DNA of 64,000 bases, taken from assembly GCA_009746045.1 (NCBI GenBank), contig RPFO01000103.1:844143-908142 (forward strand), given 5' to 3'. The notes below the pieces were generated by a model, which saw only the letters and a list, made by a program, of their open reading frames with translations, was not told the origin of the DNA and did no database searches. Both the position numbers and the translations under genes were made by a program. Of this stretch, positions 1 to 31,651 are shown piece by piece. The first letter of the stretch is position 1; the number at the start of each line of letters is the position of its first letter. This stretch comes from Mesostigma viride. Taxonomy: Eukaryota > Streptophyta > Mesostigmatophyceae > Mesostigmatales > Mesostigmataceae.

Positions 1-185
1 TGTGTGGCTGCGTGGCTGCGTGGCTGCGCTGCTGCGTGGCTGCGTGGCTGGCTGGCTGGCTGGCTGGGGGGGGTGCCGGGTGCGTGGATGCGTGGATGTG
101 TGGCTGGGTGGGTGCGTCACTGCGTGGCTGGCTGGCTTTGTGGCTGCGTGGGCGGCTGGATGGCCGGGTCAGCGTGGCTGCGTGT
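1..185. repeat. GTGGCTGC-type degenerate minisatellite
   Basis: The left edge is a run of GTGGCTGC/TGGCTGGC-like units with G-rich interruptions. All three forward frames stay open with Trp/Leu/Cys/Gly-rich low-complexity translations, so these open frames are repeat artefacts and not genes. It probably lies in the intron before the exon at 254. Confidence 0.75.
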
Positions 186-253
186 TCAATGGGATGCTAA
201 TATGTTGTTGCCTTTGGATGCCACAATTCATGGATTCTTTTGTTCACATGCAG

Positions 254-333
254 GTGCTGCCGTCTTCCCCATCGACGTCGTCAAGACCGATGTCGCCAAG
301 AAGGATGATGCAATCACTCTCGGCCATGTTTAA
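254..333 (+). CDS. Terminal exon of an unidentified gene
   Basis: A pyrimidine-rich stretch ending TTCACATGCAG precedes an open stretch that begins in codon phase 1 and encodes about 26 residues ending KKDDAITLGHV, followed by TAA at 331-333. The acceptor, clean reading frame and normal amino-acid composition support a last exon whose upstream exons lie outside the window. A TGTAA, the usual polyadenylation signal in green algae, occurs about 200 nt downstream near 534. I do not recognise the protein family from this short C-terminus. Confidence 0.5.
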
Positions 334-658
334 CTCATGTGGGCCTTCATGGCCACGGGGGAAATATGATTGAATCAGTTCTTTGACACTGAGTTGGCAC
401 TAGACGCAACACCTTTGATGCACATGAGTGCAGGGCGCATGTGTTGAAACCATGCAACCATGGCGATCCCTCAAAAAGTTTGGTTATGTAATAAGTGAGA
501 CAATTATTCCGGACGTATGATGGCCCAACGTCCTGTAAGGTTGAGTTGTCTTATTCAATTGGCATAAGTTGTCTTATTGATGTTGTCTCATTGCCTTAAT
601 GGGTCAATTGTCTTAGTTTATATCATGTATATCTTGGGAAACTCATTGCTTCAATAAA
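334..658. other. 3' flank and intergenic DNA
   Basis: No gene seen. It probably holds the 3' UTR of the exon ending at 333. The stretch 495-540 (AAGTGAGACAA... with GGCCCAACGTCCTG) resembles 47268-47310 (AAGTGAGACAA... with CGATCCAACGTCGTG), which points to a degraded dispersed repeat. Confidence 0.4.
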
Positions 659-778
659 ATGCATGTTAGGCGCAATCAACCCCCTCAAACACATCTGAAA
701 ACTGCACAGTGCATCAAATGTATCCTAAACAAAAAAATGTATCCTAATCCGGTAAAACCACCCGGCGCGGATCTGAAT

Positions 779-1714
779 GCGAGGATGCCACCGTCTGTAG
801 TCCAAGGTTGTACAAGTGCTGCCGTCTGGGGCTTGAGCGGAAGTGCACGTTTTTTCCGTCCGAGAGCTGTGATCGGAAAAATTACGTTTGGTGGGCACGT
901 GGACCCGAGGACTCCTGGTCTGCCCGCAATTGTGCTTTCCAGTCCGAGCGGGCGCTTGGATCTCGTGGGATGCCTCCTGGGTGCAAAGGGCCTGGACGTT
1001 AATGCCTCCGGAGAATGTTTCCATATGGCCGTGTATTTGCTGGCATGAGCAGCAGCAGCCATGCACAATGAGACCGATACGTGGATGGGACGGCTCTACT
1101 TCTGTCACTCCAGGGGGGTCACTGGGACGTCGTGACGCCCTCCTTGAGGCTGGTACGTGCAGACCCCAGCATCAAGGTGGTGTGGAGGGGGTAAAGGCCT
1201 TAGTCAGCAAGGATGCCGTGCAGATGTTTCAACGTTTGCTGAAGCATGGGCTGAATGTTGCGAACTTGGGCCCATCCCTCCATTAGCAGCAGAGCAAGGG
1301 TCCCTCGCTTTTGTCAATGCACTCTTAGATGCATGCATGGACGTCAATGGCTGCAAGATAGTGAGGGATGGCTATATTGACTACATTGAGTCGGCACTTT
1401 ATGCTGCCATTAAGGCGCAGCATCTCGTCGTTGTGCAGCGACTGGTGCAAGCAGGTGCTGATGTCAACATCATCCGTACTGGTGCTAGGATAAGCCAATC
1501 AGGCATCCCTCATTCTTCAAGGGAGTCAGCTCTTTATGCAGCCGTCTCAACTCAACGGCTAGACATTGTGAAGTGCCTTGTGGATGCGGGAGTGCATGTG
1601 GATAGTCGATGGAATGGTTACACCATAATGGGGGCTCAGTGGGGCAGTAGCAAGGACCAAACAATCCTTCAACTGGCATCCCCACAGCCTGGCAATGAAT
1701 CAAGGCAAGTGCTG
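779..1714 (+). pseudogene. Ankyrin-repeat gene, frame-broken or partial
   Basis: Ankyrin-type units are readable in three frames. They include SGRLDLVGCLLGAKGLDVNA near 945-1010, AVQMFQRLLKHGLNVANLG near 1216-1272, ESALYAAIKAQHLVVVQRL near 1390-1445 and RESALYAAVSTQRLDIVKCL near 1520-1580. The last block (about 1283-1714) is a continuous frame ending at a good donor, GTAAGT at 1715, so part of the locus may still be spliced. The earlier units require frame changes near 1050-1150 and 1275, and stop codons interrupt them. Ankyrin repeats are protein-interaction modules, and no enzymatic domain is visible. It is either a decaying member of an ankyrin family or a gene with small introns I could not resolve. 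Confidence 0.5.
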
Positions 1715-2178
1715 GTAAGTGCAGTTGACAATCGATATAGATCATGCATGGCGCGGACTTGCCTGATCATGGCTAGCTGTAGCATGTACGTGCTGCTGTG
1801 GCTTTCATCCAGCCAATCTCTGCATGGCTGCATTGCGTGGGCCTATCTGACTCGTGATTATTTATCTCTTATGGGTTCACGTGTCTATTAATTAATTAAT
1901 TATGGGTTCATCCATTACTGTGACAACTTTAATTTCACGGATGGCATATGGGCATGAAAGTATGGCATTGGCGTGGGGCTGTCAGCCGGCCATCATCAGC
2001 TGCTACTGCAGTAGCGGGAAAACAACGGGTCGTTTGCCTCCATTGTCTCTCCAGCAGTAAACCAGTGCCCGAGACAACCAGTATCGCATGGGCGCGGCAT
2101 GCTAAATCCACTTCCCTCGCACGACATAGACTGTTGTCAGAGTACATCTAAAGTGCAAAGCCGCTCTGGGATCATGGC
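1715..2178. other. Gap with a TTAA microsatellite
   Basis: No gene seen. A (TTAA)4-like tract sits at about 1888-1903, the same tract that borders repeat copies near 30.7, 31.7, 33.0, 43.8 and 48.0 kb. The rest is the putative intron or 3' flank of the ankyrin locus and the 3' flank of the minus-strand gene ending at 2179. Confidence 0.4.
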
Positions 2179-5100
2179 TCAGCATAGGTACGACCCGAGG
2201 GCCAACCACAGGCCGAACTGGGTGTACAGACCGCACGCGTCCCGCTCCAAGTGGGGCAGCTCGGATTCGGGTGTATCCAGAAACTGCTTGCCCAGCCGCC
2301 AGAGCCGCGGGCCGGTTGCGAGCGGCAGCAGCACCCACATGGTGGACACGTGGTTCCACGTGAGGTGCAGCAGGGAGGCCACGGCGCCCACAAGTAGCGC
2401 GCACAGCCAGACCTGGGCGGGGATGGGTTGCATATGTGGTTGGGGTTGGAGGTTGGCATTGGGTTTGGGGTTGGGGGTTGGGATTGGGGGTGGCGTTGGG
2501 GTTGGGAGCAGGCAGAAGGTGACAGCAACAGGCGTTCAACGGAAGTGAGGACGGCAGGCAAAACCGCCGCGCGACAAAGGGAAAAAGTCCATGATGAAGG
2601 AGAGATACAACCGATGGAAAAAATACCAATGAGCACAACCACAACGGTGCAGGATATGCCAGTAAGACAATGAGCACTACGACTGGGCACATACCCGGCT
2701 GTTCCAGGGGTGCAAGCGCGAGATATCCTATTACATGTGTCTGAGTCAACCCTATCCATTTAGTACAACAGTAGTATGTTAATGCTGTACCGTGCCACCC
2801 ACCCGACTATTCCCACACGTTACAAGCCTTCCCCTACCTTACCCTCTTCCACCCGATATCGATGAGACAACCGGCGCAGGCCAGAAATAGGGAGAACAAG
2901 AACAAGCGATATGCTGGTTGAAAATGACAAAATTAATACAGCATCAACAACAAGGAGGATGTGTTGTAAGCTGTCACCTACATGCCCGGCTAGTTACCGT
3001 ACCGTAGGGCATTCCTCATACCCTTATTATCCTATACCGCCCTGTCGCCCGTCACGCTTAAGATCCTATAATCCCACTACACCAAACTGACTTGTCTACC
3101 ACGTCCCGTACCCGGCTGTTCCATCATGGGTGCACCCGCGCGCTACGCTACTACACACGCATAAGTCCACCCATACTGAATCTATCTACAACATACTCTA
3201 TCTACGTGCTGAATCTATCTACTACATACTAAATCTATCTACATACTCTATCTACATACTGAATCTATGTACTACATACTAAATCTATCTACATACTCTA
3301 TCTACATGCTGAATCTATCTACTACATACTCTATCTACACACTACTACTAAATCTATCTACATGTTTACATAGTGCTACCCCACGACACCTACCCGGCTG
3401 TTCCAGGGGTGCACCCGGGAAGCCACCGTCGCATGCCCATTCCGCTGGTCATCCGCCAGGTGGCACGCATTGCCGGCGTGTTTGGCCGCGACGGCGAGCA
3501 GGCCGAGGGGCAGGCCCAGCAGCAGCAGGCTGTGCCAGTAGACGGCGGCCGACTGTGGGTATCATAGATAGGATGTGCAAAGTGAGCAGGATGTGGGCAT
3601 AGTAAATAGGGTGTGCATAGTGAATAGGGTATGGGCATAGTGAGTAGGGTGTGGGCATAGTAAATAGGGTACGTGTGCATAGTGATTAGGGTGTGGGCAT
3701 AGTGAGTAGGGTGTGGGCATAGTAAATAGGGTGTGCATAGTGAATAGGGTGTGGGCATAGTGAGTAGGGCGTGGGCATAGTGAATAGGGTGGATAGAGCA
3801 GACTGTGCCAGTAGGCGGCCAACGACTATGGAAACGGGCAGGGCAGGATTGACGATACACTCGGGCCTTGTGAGGTGAGCATGGTGGGTGGTGTGGCCAT
3901 GGTGTGGCTTGGGCATGGATCGTAGGGTGGGCACTGTCAGTGGGGCGGGCAGAGTGGATTGGGTGGGCAAAGTCGATCGGTTAAGTATCCCAGCCCCCAG
4001 GTAGGGGTGGGTGTAGTGGATAGTTTGCGCCTATTGACTCGGAGCGATTCTAGCGACCGTCCCAAAGTGGCGATGAGTGGTGGCCCGTTCATCCATGACG
4101 ACATGGCAAGGGTGCATCCGTGAGTTACACGCACGCCACCCCTGTGCACTACAGATAAGAATTCACTTCCCCCCGATTGATAGCCATGACTGGCAAGGGT
4201 GAATCCGTGCGTAGTTCACATACAACCCCTGCGCACTATAAGCACACACTCCCCAACTTGCCAGCGTTGACCGAGGAAAGGTGCGACATTCCCGTAGATT
4301 AGCGCGAGAACATGAGCGTACTCACCGCCACTACCATACCTGCATGTAGTCAAAGAGCAGAAACTGTTCACGAGAGACAACTGGAGTGCAGCTGCTCGTG
4401 GTAGCTAAGCCCCCCCCCCCCCCCCGCCCCCCCCCCCCCCCCGCCCCCCGCATCCATCCCCCCCGCCCCCCCTCCCCCCTGCCCCCCGCCCCCCCGCCCC
4501 CCCGCCCCCCCGCCCCCCCCCCCCCCCCTTGCCCACACAATTATACCACGCCCGACGAAAGACAACACGGTCGTACCTGCGCGTAATAGATGAGCGCCAC
4601 GGGCAGAACTCCGCAGTCCATCACGCGCGCACACTCCCACAGGAGCACCGGCAGCAGGCCACCTGGCAGCCGCAGGGGCACCCACGAGTTTGCGGCCAGG
4701 AAGAGGGTCGAGAGCACGCACAGCATGGCCGTCTGTGTGTGTGTGTGTGTGTGTGGAAGCGATAGGTGGACAGAAAAGATTCATATAGATGGTAAAGACA
4801 TAGAGGGGGTGGCAGCAGCACAGGGATGAGCACGCAATGCATGGCAGTTTGGAGGCAGAGACTGCGACGGGGATGTGGCACGCGGACGAAAGTAATGAGA
4901 ACCAAACGGTGGGGGTGTCAGACAATAGTAATCACGGGTGGGAGCATGATCACATGCGTGGGCAAGGACGAGGACGGAGACGGGGCCGTGGCATGTGGGC
5001 AAGGACGGAGACAGAGACGGGGATGTGCCACGTGAATCATGACCAGGACGCAGGACAACGGCCACTGGACCCTGATCCTTAGACCTTGATCCTTAGACCT

Positions 5101-8100
5101 TGATCCTTAGACCTTGATCCTTAGACCTTGATCCTTAGACCTTGATCCTTAGACCCTGATCCTTAGACCCTGATCCTTAGACCTTGATCCTTGTACCCTG
5201 ATCCTTAGACCTTGATCCTTGGACCTTGATCCTTAGACCTTGATCCTTAGACCTTGATCCTTAGACCTTGATCCTTAGACCTTGATCCTTAGACCTTGAT
5301 CCTTAGACCCTGATCCTTAGACCTTGATCCTTGTACCCTGATCCTTAGACCTTGATCCTTAGACCTTGATCCTTAGACCTTGATCCTTAGACCTTGATCC
5401 TTGTACCCTGATCCTTAGACCTTGATCCTTAGACCTTGATCCTTAGACCTTGATCCTTAGACCTTGATCCTTAGACCCTGATCCTTAGACCTTGATCCTT
5501 GTACCCTGATCCTTAGACCTTGATCCTTAGACCTTGATCCTTAGACCTTGATCCTTAGACCTTGATCCTTAGACCTTGATCCTTAGACCTTGATCCTTAG
5601 ACCTTGATCCTTGTACCCTGATCCTTAGACCTTGATCCTTAGACCTTGATCCTTAGACCTTGATCCTTAGACCTTGATCCTTAGACCTTGATCCTTGTAC
5701 CCTGATCCTTAGACCTTGATCCTTAGACCCTGATCCTTAGACCTTGATCCTTGTACCTTGATCCTTAGACCTTGATCCTTAGACCTTGATCCGTAGACCT
5801 TGATCCTTGTACCCTGATCCTTAGACCTTGATCCTTAGACCTTGATCCTTAGACCCTGATCCTTAGACCCTGATCCTTGACCAAGGAGACAAGACACAGG
5901 GATGTGCTGTCAAAGGTGTGCTAAATTATTTCTTTTCGGTCATCATTTCTTTTCGGTCATGCCAAACTAGAAGGGATCAGGACCCATGTCTGGTTTTCAT
6001 TGGTCACATGAACAACGATGCCCGTGGCCATGACTGGCAGCACCCAACGGAAACCGCCATACCCTCGATGATGCCCACGATGAGCAGCATAGGTGTTTTG
6101 CACCCCGTGCCGACCACTTGCAAAAAGTAATAATAGCGAGAGTAATGATGCTAATAATAACAACGATAAAAATAGCATCAGAAGAAATTAAGAAGATAAA
6201 ATAATGATTTGAAAAATATTAAAAGGCTTAAGGGCCGAGCGTACCTTCTTCCCCGTCACCAGCAGCACCAGCACCGTCGCGGAGAAGTACAGCAGCACGC
6301 CAGTCGCTCCCATGAGAGGGAACCATGTACCGCTGCCAGCCGCCCCGCTTCCACTGCCCCCCTTGGCCCCCCCAATGCCACCACTGTTCCCATACCAGGA
6401 GCCGTACGGGGTCCGGTCCTCGCCCTGGGAGGACCCAGGCCCCTGCAGGGGGGAGGCGGCCTTGTGGGGGACCTTCCACGAACGGCTCGCGGCCTGGTCG
6501 GCGGGGCTCTCGGACACACGTGGGGAGGGGGAGGGGGGTTGGGCGGCGGGCTTTCGGGACAGGAGCGTCCATCGGTCCTCTCCGATCAGCAGCAACGATA
6601 TCTGCACCGCCAGGGACGTAGGGGCAGTGAAGGCAGCGGGGCTGATAGAGCAGGTTAACGGGCAGTGTAGGCAGGGGGGCTTATAGAGCCGGTTAAAGGG
6701 AACCAGCAATAACAGCAACAGCTCCGCGGTCTTCCACGGCAAGCAGCGACAGTATCGGAATACTATTACAGTGAATAATTGGGATATAAGAAAACGGTTT
6801 ATTACAGTGAATAATTGGGATATAAGAAAACGGTTGATTACAGTGAATCATTGGGATATAAGAAAACGGTTGATTACAGTGAATCATTGGGATATAAGAA
6901 AGCGGTTGATTACAGTGAATAATTGGGATATGAGAAAACGGTTGATTACAGTGAATAATTGGGATAGAAGAAAACGGTTGATTACAGTGAATAATTGGGA
7001 TATAAGAAAACGGTTAATTACAGTGAATAATTGGGATATAAGAAAACGGTTGATTACAGTGAATAATTGGGATATAAGAAAACGGTTGATTACAGTGAAT
7101 AATTGGGATATAAGAAAACGGTTGATTACAGTGAATAATTGGGATATAAGAAAACGGTTGATTACAGTGAATAATTGGGATATAAGAAAACGGTCGGCAA
7201 GGGTCAGGAAACGACAGGCAAGGGGCGTTGTAGACAGGGAGGGATGACACAACAGTAGTTTAGATTTAAGGCATCGGTCGGTAGTCTTCCTCGATCAACA
7301 GCGATGACATCTGAAATTAGGGGAAATAGGGGCAGGGTTGAGTTGAGTTGAGTTGAGTCCCGCGCCGGTGGTTCGACAGGGCTATTAATAGGGGGAGGGT
7401 AGGCAAGGAGATATGGCAAAAGCAGCAGCAAGGGTCTTAATTGGGTGGTCTTCCGAAATGAATAGAGATGTAAGGGAACCAGGGGCATTACAGGCCGCGC
7501 AACAAGGGGAAGTGCCGGCAGGACCGTGTAATTCATGCAGGTTTGCGTGTGCGTGTGTGTGCGTGTGTGTGTCTTCTGGGGGGGAAAGGGCTAAAACGAT
7601 GGGAGACCAAACCACAAAACTCCTCCCAAGCGACTACAGAATGTGCTCCGCAAGACAACGATACCACTTGCTCCACAAATTGCCTTTTGTGCACATCAAA
7701 ATGGCCAACAAGTGCAAAGGCATGGTCAAGCTTCCTACCTTCCCACTTCCATCATCATCGTCACCACCGCCACTAACGATAAGACAAACAAGAAAAACAC
7801 TAGATGCTTGCACACCAGGAAAAACAGGTGGGCCAGGACACAAAGTGAGGCCCCGGGCACGACACCAACGAATCTGGACCCTCCTCCACCGCCACCAAAA
7901 AGTAAAGAAACAATTATGATGATGATTAAAGAAACAATCATGATAATAACAATAATATAAAATAACCACCTGAGTGCACAGTAGGAAGCAGACGATGGCC
8001 AGGAACCGCAGCGGCGCAATCTCGACGTCCCTGGCTGCCAGCGCGAGTCCCAGGAGAGAAGGGACCAGCACCGACGTGAGCGGCTCCAGCCCCCGCTGTG

Positions 8101-8896
8101 ACGGGTGCGGAGGAGGACGAGGAGGGTGAGGCGGTTGGCCCTCGCCTTGCTGCTGCTGGCTGTCACTCCCACCACTCGCCCCGCCACTGCCGAGGCTCCT
8201 GGCGGCAGCCGCCTGCCAAGCGGGCCCCTTGGCAGCTCCCGATCCTGCTCTCGCTCCTACTTGTCCTCCGGGCATGGCGTCGAGGTCTCCTGCACGCTGG
8301 CGGCTCTCAAAGGCTGAGTAGCCCCCGTAGGCAGGGGACGAGGAGGGGGGAGTATACTTGATGCCGCTCTGCGAGGGGTTGACCCCAGGGGGTGCTCCCT
8401 CACGCGGGGGCCACCGGCGGCGCCTCCCCGCCCAAAAACTCCATGACGATGATGACAACGGAGAAGAATCCTGCCTGTCATCTAGGCTGTCATAGCTGTT
8501 GTTGTTGCTACTACTGCTGGAACTGGCAGCGGACGCCGTGGCACGCGCTGGGCCCACCCCCGCCTTCCTGCCCAGTAAAATCACCCTAGTGCCAGTTAAA
8601 CCTGCCTTACGGCCCAGTACAATTGCCCGACTGCCCAGTAATCTTGCCCGACTGCCTGGACAAAGCGCCCGACTGCCCGGTAGGCAGCTGCCGGGCCTGG
8701 CCACGTGGCTGCATCGCCCCAAGCCAGCTGGTGGTGACAGTTTATGGGCGTTTCCACTCCAGGACTGCCCGCCCTTGCGCAGCGGTTGGCAACTTTTTCT
8801 GCCCACAGCGGGGAGCTCCAAGTCCAAATCTGTCCCACTGCTCTGCAATGCGGGGGCTCTGAGGGGACGTGAGCTGGTGCCCCAAATAGACTGCAT
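2179..8896 (-). CDS. menA: MenA/ABC4-like prenyltransferase (UbiA family), 5 exons
   Basis: Exons, all in phase 0: 8896-7970, 6601-6245, 4732-4577, 3552-3394 and 2412-2179 (about 610 aa), each bounded by AG and GT. The family attaches phytyl or polyprenyl chains to 1,4-dihydroxy-2-naphthoate in plastid membranes (phylloquinone pathway). Support: exon 1 ends with a first membrane helix of LTSVLVPSLLGLALA type; exon 3 ends LPVALIYYAQ, like the YYAQ of cyanobacterial MenA; exon 4 has the second Asp motif region NACHLADDQRNGHATVASRV, at the site of HFHQVDGD..GK; exon 5 ends with paired helices and LYTQFGLWLALGSYL. The first 270 or so residues are Ser/Arg/Gly-rich, partly a plastid transit region plus low complexity. 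I do not see the first NxxxD motif, so activity is uncertain. The start ATG at 8896 is the first in frame and is tentative. Confidence 0.6.
2428..2515. repeat. GGTTGG-rich tract in the last menA-like intron
   Basis: Irregular GGGTTGGGG units on the plus strand. On the transcribed minus strand this reads as CCCAACCCC and lies just upstream of the acceptor of the final exon at 2412, so it contributes pyrimidines to that splice site. It resembles a telomeric repeat but is short and irregular. Confidence 0.6.
3160..3365. repeat. CTACATACTGAATCTAT minisatellite
   Basis: Degenerate tandem units of CTACATACT(G)AATCTATCTA within the menA-like intron between 2413 and 3393. Confidence 0.7.
3598..3792. 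repeat. GGGCATAGTGAATAGGGTGT minisatellite
   Basis: About ten alternating units of GTGGGCATAGT(G/A)A(A/G)TAGG in the menA-like intron upstream of the exon at 3552. Directly beyond it (3797-3835) is a degenerate copy of that exon's acceptor region. Confidence 0.75.
4410..4528. repeat. Poly-C tract
   Basis: About 120 nt of almost pure C runs interrupted by single G, A or T. On the transcribed strand this is a G tract downstream of the donor at 4576. It generates spurious Pro-rich or Gly-rich open frames on both strands and may be mis-sized in assembly. Confidence 0.8.
5074..5880. repeat. 14-bp minisatellite, about 57 copies
   Basis: Tandem CTTGATCCTTAGAC units with two recurrent variants, CCCTGATCC and CTTGTACC. 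The TTGTACCC variants recur at intervals of several units, giving a higher-order pattern. It fills part of a menA-like intron and has no unique spacers. Confidence 0.9.
6765..7195. repeat. 36-bp minisatellite, 12 copies
   Basis: Twelve near-identical copies of a 36-bp unit containing GTGAATAATTGGGATATAAG and AAAACGGTTGATTACA. As 36 is a multiple of 3, reading frames stay open on both strands, but there is no coding signal. It lies in the menA-like intron upstream of the exon at 6601. Confidence 0.92.
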
Positions 8897-11201
8897 CGAG
8901 CTGCCGCTGGTTCTGGCGGACGTCACGCGGTCACTGTAGCAGCATGGGTCACTGTGATCGTGGCTCCTGGGCTGACGTGGAGACCTGCCGGTACAAGCAC
9001 GGTACAACGTTCCTAGCTTGCCATGTCAAAACAGGCAGGTGAATAAGGGCATCCATCGTGAACAGGGAGGACGTAGGCAAGCAGTGTAGCGAGCAGTATT
9101 CTGATGGGCGGCTGATAAAGGCAGCTCCCTCAGACAAGGAGGGGTGATGAGGAGGGTGGTGAGGAGGGTGGTGAGGAGGGTGGTGAGGAGAGGTGATGAG
9201 GAGGGCGAGGAGGGGTGATGGGGATGATGATGACTAGGGTGACGAGGACAGGAGCCCAAGAGAGCATGATGGAGGAAACGAAACGTAATGCGCCCTGCGT
9301 GGTTTGATGGCATCATGGACACCTGCCTGGTAATGTGCTCCTGCCAGTACTTCTTGCATCCGCTCCGTGCAGGTTTCCTGACCTGACTCTCTCAACACGA
9401 ATGAATGAATGACTTTATGAATGGATGGATGGATGGGTGGATGGGTGGGCGGGCGGGCGGGTGGGTGGGCGGGTGGGGTGTGGTGTGGTGTGGTGTGTGT
9501 GTGTGTGTGTGTGTGCGTGTGTATGGGTGGGTATGTACAAACCAGTAAAAGAAAGGGTTGCCCTTACCAGCTCAAGCATCCGTTCAGCCCGTTCATAAGT
9601 GTCTGTCGCTCTACTGCCCCCCGCCAGTTACTAGCATGACGGTGGCTGCGAGATGCATGCGGTGATGCACTTGGTCTGATGATTCCGCCAAACAACTGCG
9701 ACTGGCAGGTAGGTAGAACTGGTATAGCATGGGGAGACGGAGCAGCAAAACAACAGAACGGCAGCGCGAGGTCAGCGGATTATGTTGATATGGAAACCCC
9801 GTACGCATCACGATCTAAAATCGTCTAAAAATCATATTTCATTCCAGGAAGGCACAACGCCTACACTCTTACAATAATTTGGAAGGCAGAAAAGACGGCA
9901 CCGAGACGGACAAGAAGCAAACTAGTAACAGCCTGACGCGTGGCGGTCACGCACCAGCAGACAAAGCCATTCAGGCCTTCACCAAGAGTAGACGCCAGAA
10001 AGGCCGTGCACGATTAGCTTGCACCCAGTGGAGTGTCCGTTGGTTGATAAAAAATCCCTGCGGTCAATCATTCCTGAGCTGCAGATAATGAGCCAATATA
10101 ACCGAAACTGTAGTCTACGTATTGGCTCCAATTTAAGATTCTCCTTGGAACCATAGAGAATCCATCACCGTGGTACCACAGGTTTGGTGCTAACATTGTA
10201 TATAGCTGCATCCCGGGTTTCCCACGCGTGGAACACCTGCCAGGGCCACCATCACATCAAGCCCGTGAAGCTTAGTCGATTTCGTTCAATCTCACGGGCA
10301 ATGAGACCGGCATCAGACCGGCGGCCAGCAGGTTCCATGGATTTCAAATGTAGGACCTCATCCACATGCATGTGCAATGGGACGCACACTACGATACAAG
10401 TTTCCGTCAGGCATTCCGAAGAAGCTCCAAAGGTAGTGAGAATGAATGTTGGGGAGCAATAGAAAGGGGCGAAGGAACGCCAAACAGGAAGGCGGATTTT
10501 AATATGTCGCTGTCGTAAAACCAAATATGTTACGGGCGACTACGAGCGTGCGACCGGCAGTTTGAGCGCATGCAAATGCGCGGCTAACTGCCAAAATGCA
10601 AACGTAAAAAATTCCTGCCCGCTAGTATACCGTACGAGAAGTATGGTAGTTGATAGTTTATGCGTATTAAAAGCGTCTCCTTTCATCACGCAAGTGATTA
10701 GAAACTACGAAATCTATTTAGTAGTAAGATACTAGTAGTAAAAGCCTGTATCATTATCCGGGTAATCACGACCAGGGTCCAGCATTAAACATCGGTCAGC
10801 AAAAGCCAAAACTCGGTGTCTCGGTCCATAATCTTAATTTGTCACCGGCTATGGAGACAGGATAACCAGAAAACAATATTATTTAAACGACGCCCTTACA
10901 GGAAACAGTTGAAATGTAACTTGCTGCACATTTACTCCAAGGGAGAAATACGTCAGGGTCTCGAAAGGCAGACGGGCTTGGCCAGTGCGTGCTAGTACTT
11001 ACGTAGGCCTCTGACTCGTGTCGTAGGCTAGGAATGTTAGAGCTTGATGCCATGCGTACTAGGTGGCCTCTTTTCTTAACTCTTGTTAAATGGTATAGCT
11101 ATCCAAAAGCGTCTTATGCGCCCGGTATCTGAAAATTTGGGCGCTTGTAATTCGTGCTTGAAGTTTGTGAGAATTTCATAGTCACACAAAGGGTTTCCGA
11201 A
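8897..11201. other. Divergent intergenic region
   Basis: This 2.3 kb separates the minus-strand menA-like gene from the plus-strand katanin-like gene, so it should hold both promoters and 5' UTRs. I saw no convincing exon. It contains a GAGGAGGGTGGT repeat (9140-9215) and a GGAT/GGGT/GTGT microsatellite (9410-9520). A 90-codon minus-strand open frame at 10252-10524 has ordinary composition but no recognisable domain and no clear splice context, so I do not call it. Confidence 0.5.
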
Positions 11202-30640
<19,439 letters not shown>

Positions 30641-30736
30641 GCAGGGCACGCAGCTGCAGGATGCTTTAAGTCGACCTACCGAATCGACGTACACCCTGCA
30701 TTAATTAATTAATTAAGAACATACCTTCGTGGGGAG

Positions 30737-30742
30737 GATATG
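30737..30742 (+). terminator. Candidate TGTAA polyadenylation signal
   Basis: TGTAA lies about 100 nt after the katanin-like stop codon, at a typical distance for green algal 3' ends. Confidence 0.4.
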
Positions 30743-31651
30743 TAACACATATCCCTGAGAACCTGGGGCATATGGTTTTTAATACATTCTAGGCGACAAC
30801 CTGCAGGTGGTGGGTGTAAACTGCCACCAACTCGGGGTGCACAACTGAGGTGCACCTGCACCGCCATGTATTCCAGCATCTATGCTAAGTTGCGGACATG
30901 GGGTGGAGGATGATCATGGCGGCTAAGCAAAGGCTAGGGCATGATGGCGTCTCAGCAGAGAGTGGCTCTCTGCATGGGCAAAGACACCCTGCATGCATGA
31001 CTACATCAAATTGTGCCGCGTAAATCGTCATCCGATGGTGGATGATGATAGCCCTTTCACGGTGCGCAGGCATCAAGGCCGCTTCTGACTTCAGATGCTT
31101 GCTGGAAAACACAGTTGTATTGTGAGGCTCAGCCAGCAGCAGCCACATGCCTCGATGAAAACGATATGGTCATGCAGCAGAGCAATGTCATTGTATCCGT
31201 GTGTGCCCCCCAATGATTAAGCACTCGCATGATGTCCTTTGTAAGGCAAAAATGTACCAGTTCACCCTAGCCATCAATAACATCTTCAAGCCGCATTTCA
31301 GCAGCCCATTCCTGATTCTTACTCAGTTCAGACTGCCTCATAAATTGCCGCTTGATCAATGTCAATGCATAGATGCAGAGAATTGCAGTCACTCATGTAC
31401 CCGTCATGGCAAATCAGTAACTTACAAGTGCGTGAACATGCACTGAAGGTATGCCACGGAGTACCCGACGAGGCCGTACTTTTCTACGTGGATACTTCAC
31501 CCGCGAAGGCAAGTGACGCGCGACTCACTCGCCCAGGTCTGGAGTCACAGATAGCAACTCCGCATCATCCGGACTACCCAAGACAACTGTACGCTCTGCC
31601 ATGATTACGGGTGTGGGGGTAGGTTGCATGCTAACCCCCGATAGCCCAGGA

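Noticed and set aside
2428-2515. Interstitial telomere-like repeat
   Set aside because: Only GGTTGG-like, short and irregular, with no consistent unit.
5074-7195. Possible CRISPR-like arrays
   Set aside because: The 14-bp and 36-bp units are contiguous with no unique spacers; they are minisatellites in a eukaryotic intron.
10252-10524. 90-codon minus-strand frame in the intergenic region
   Set aside because: No domain, splice context or repeat support; cannot be told from chance.
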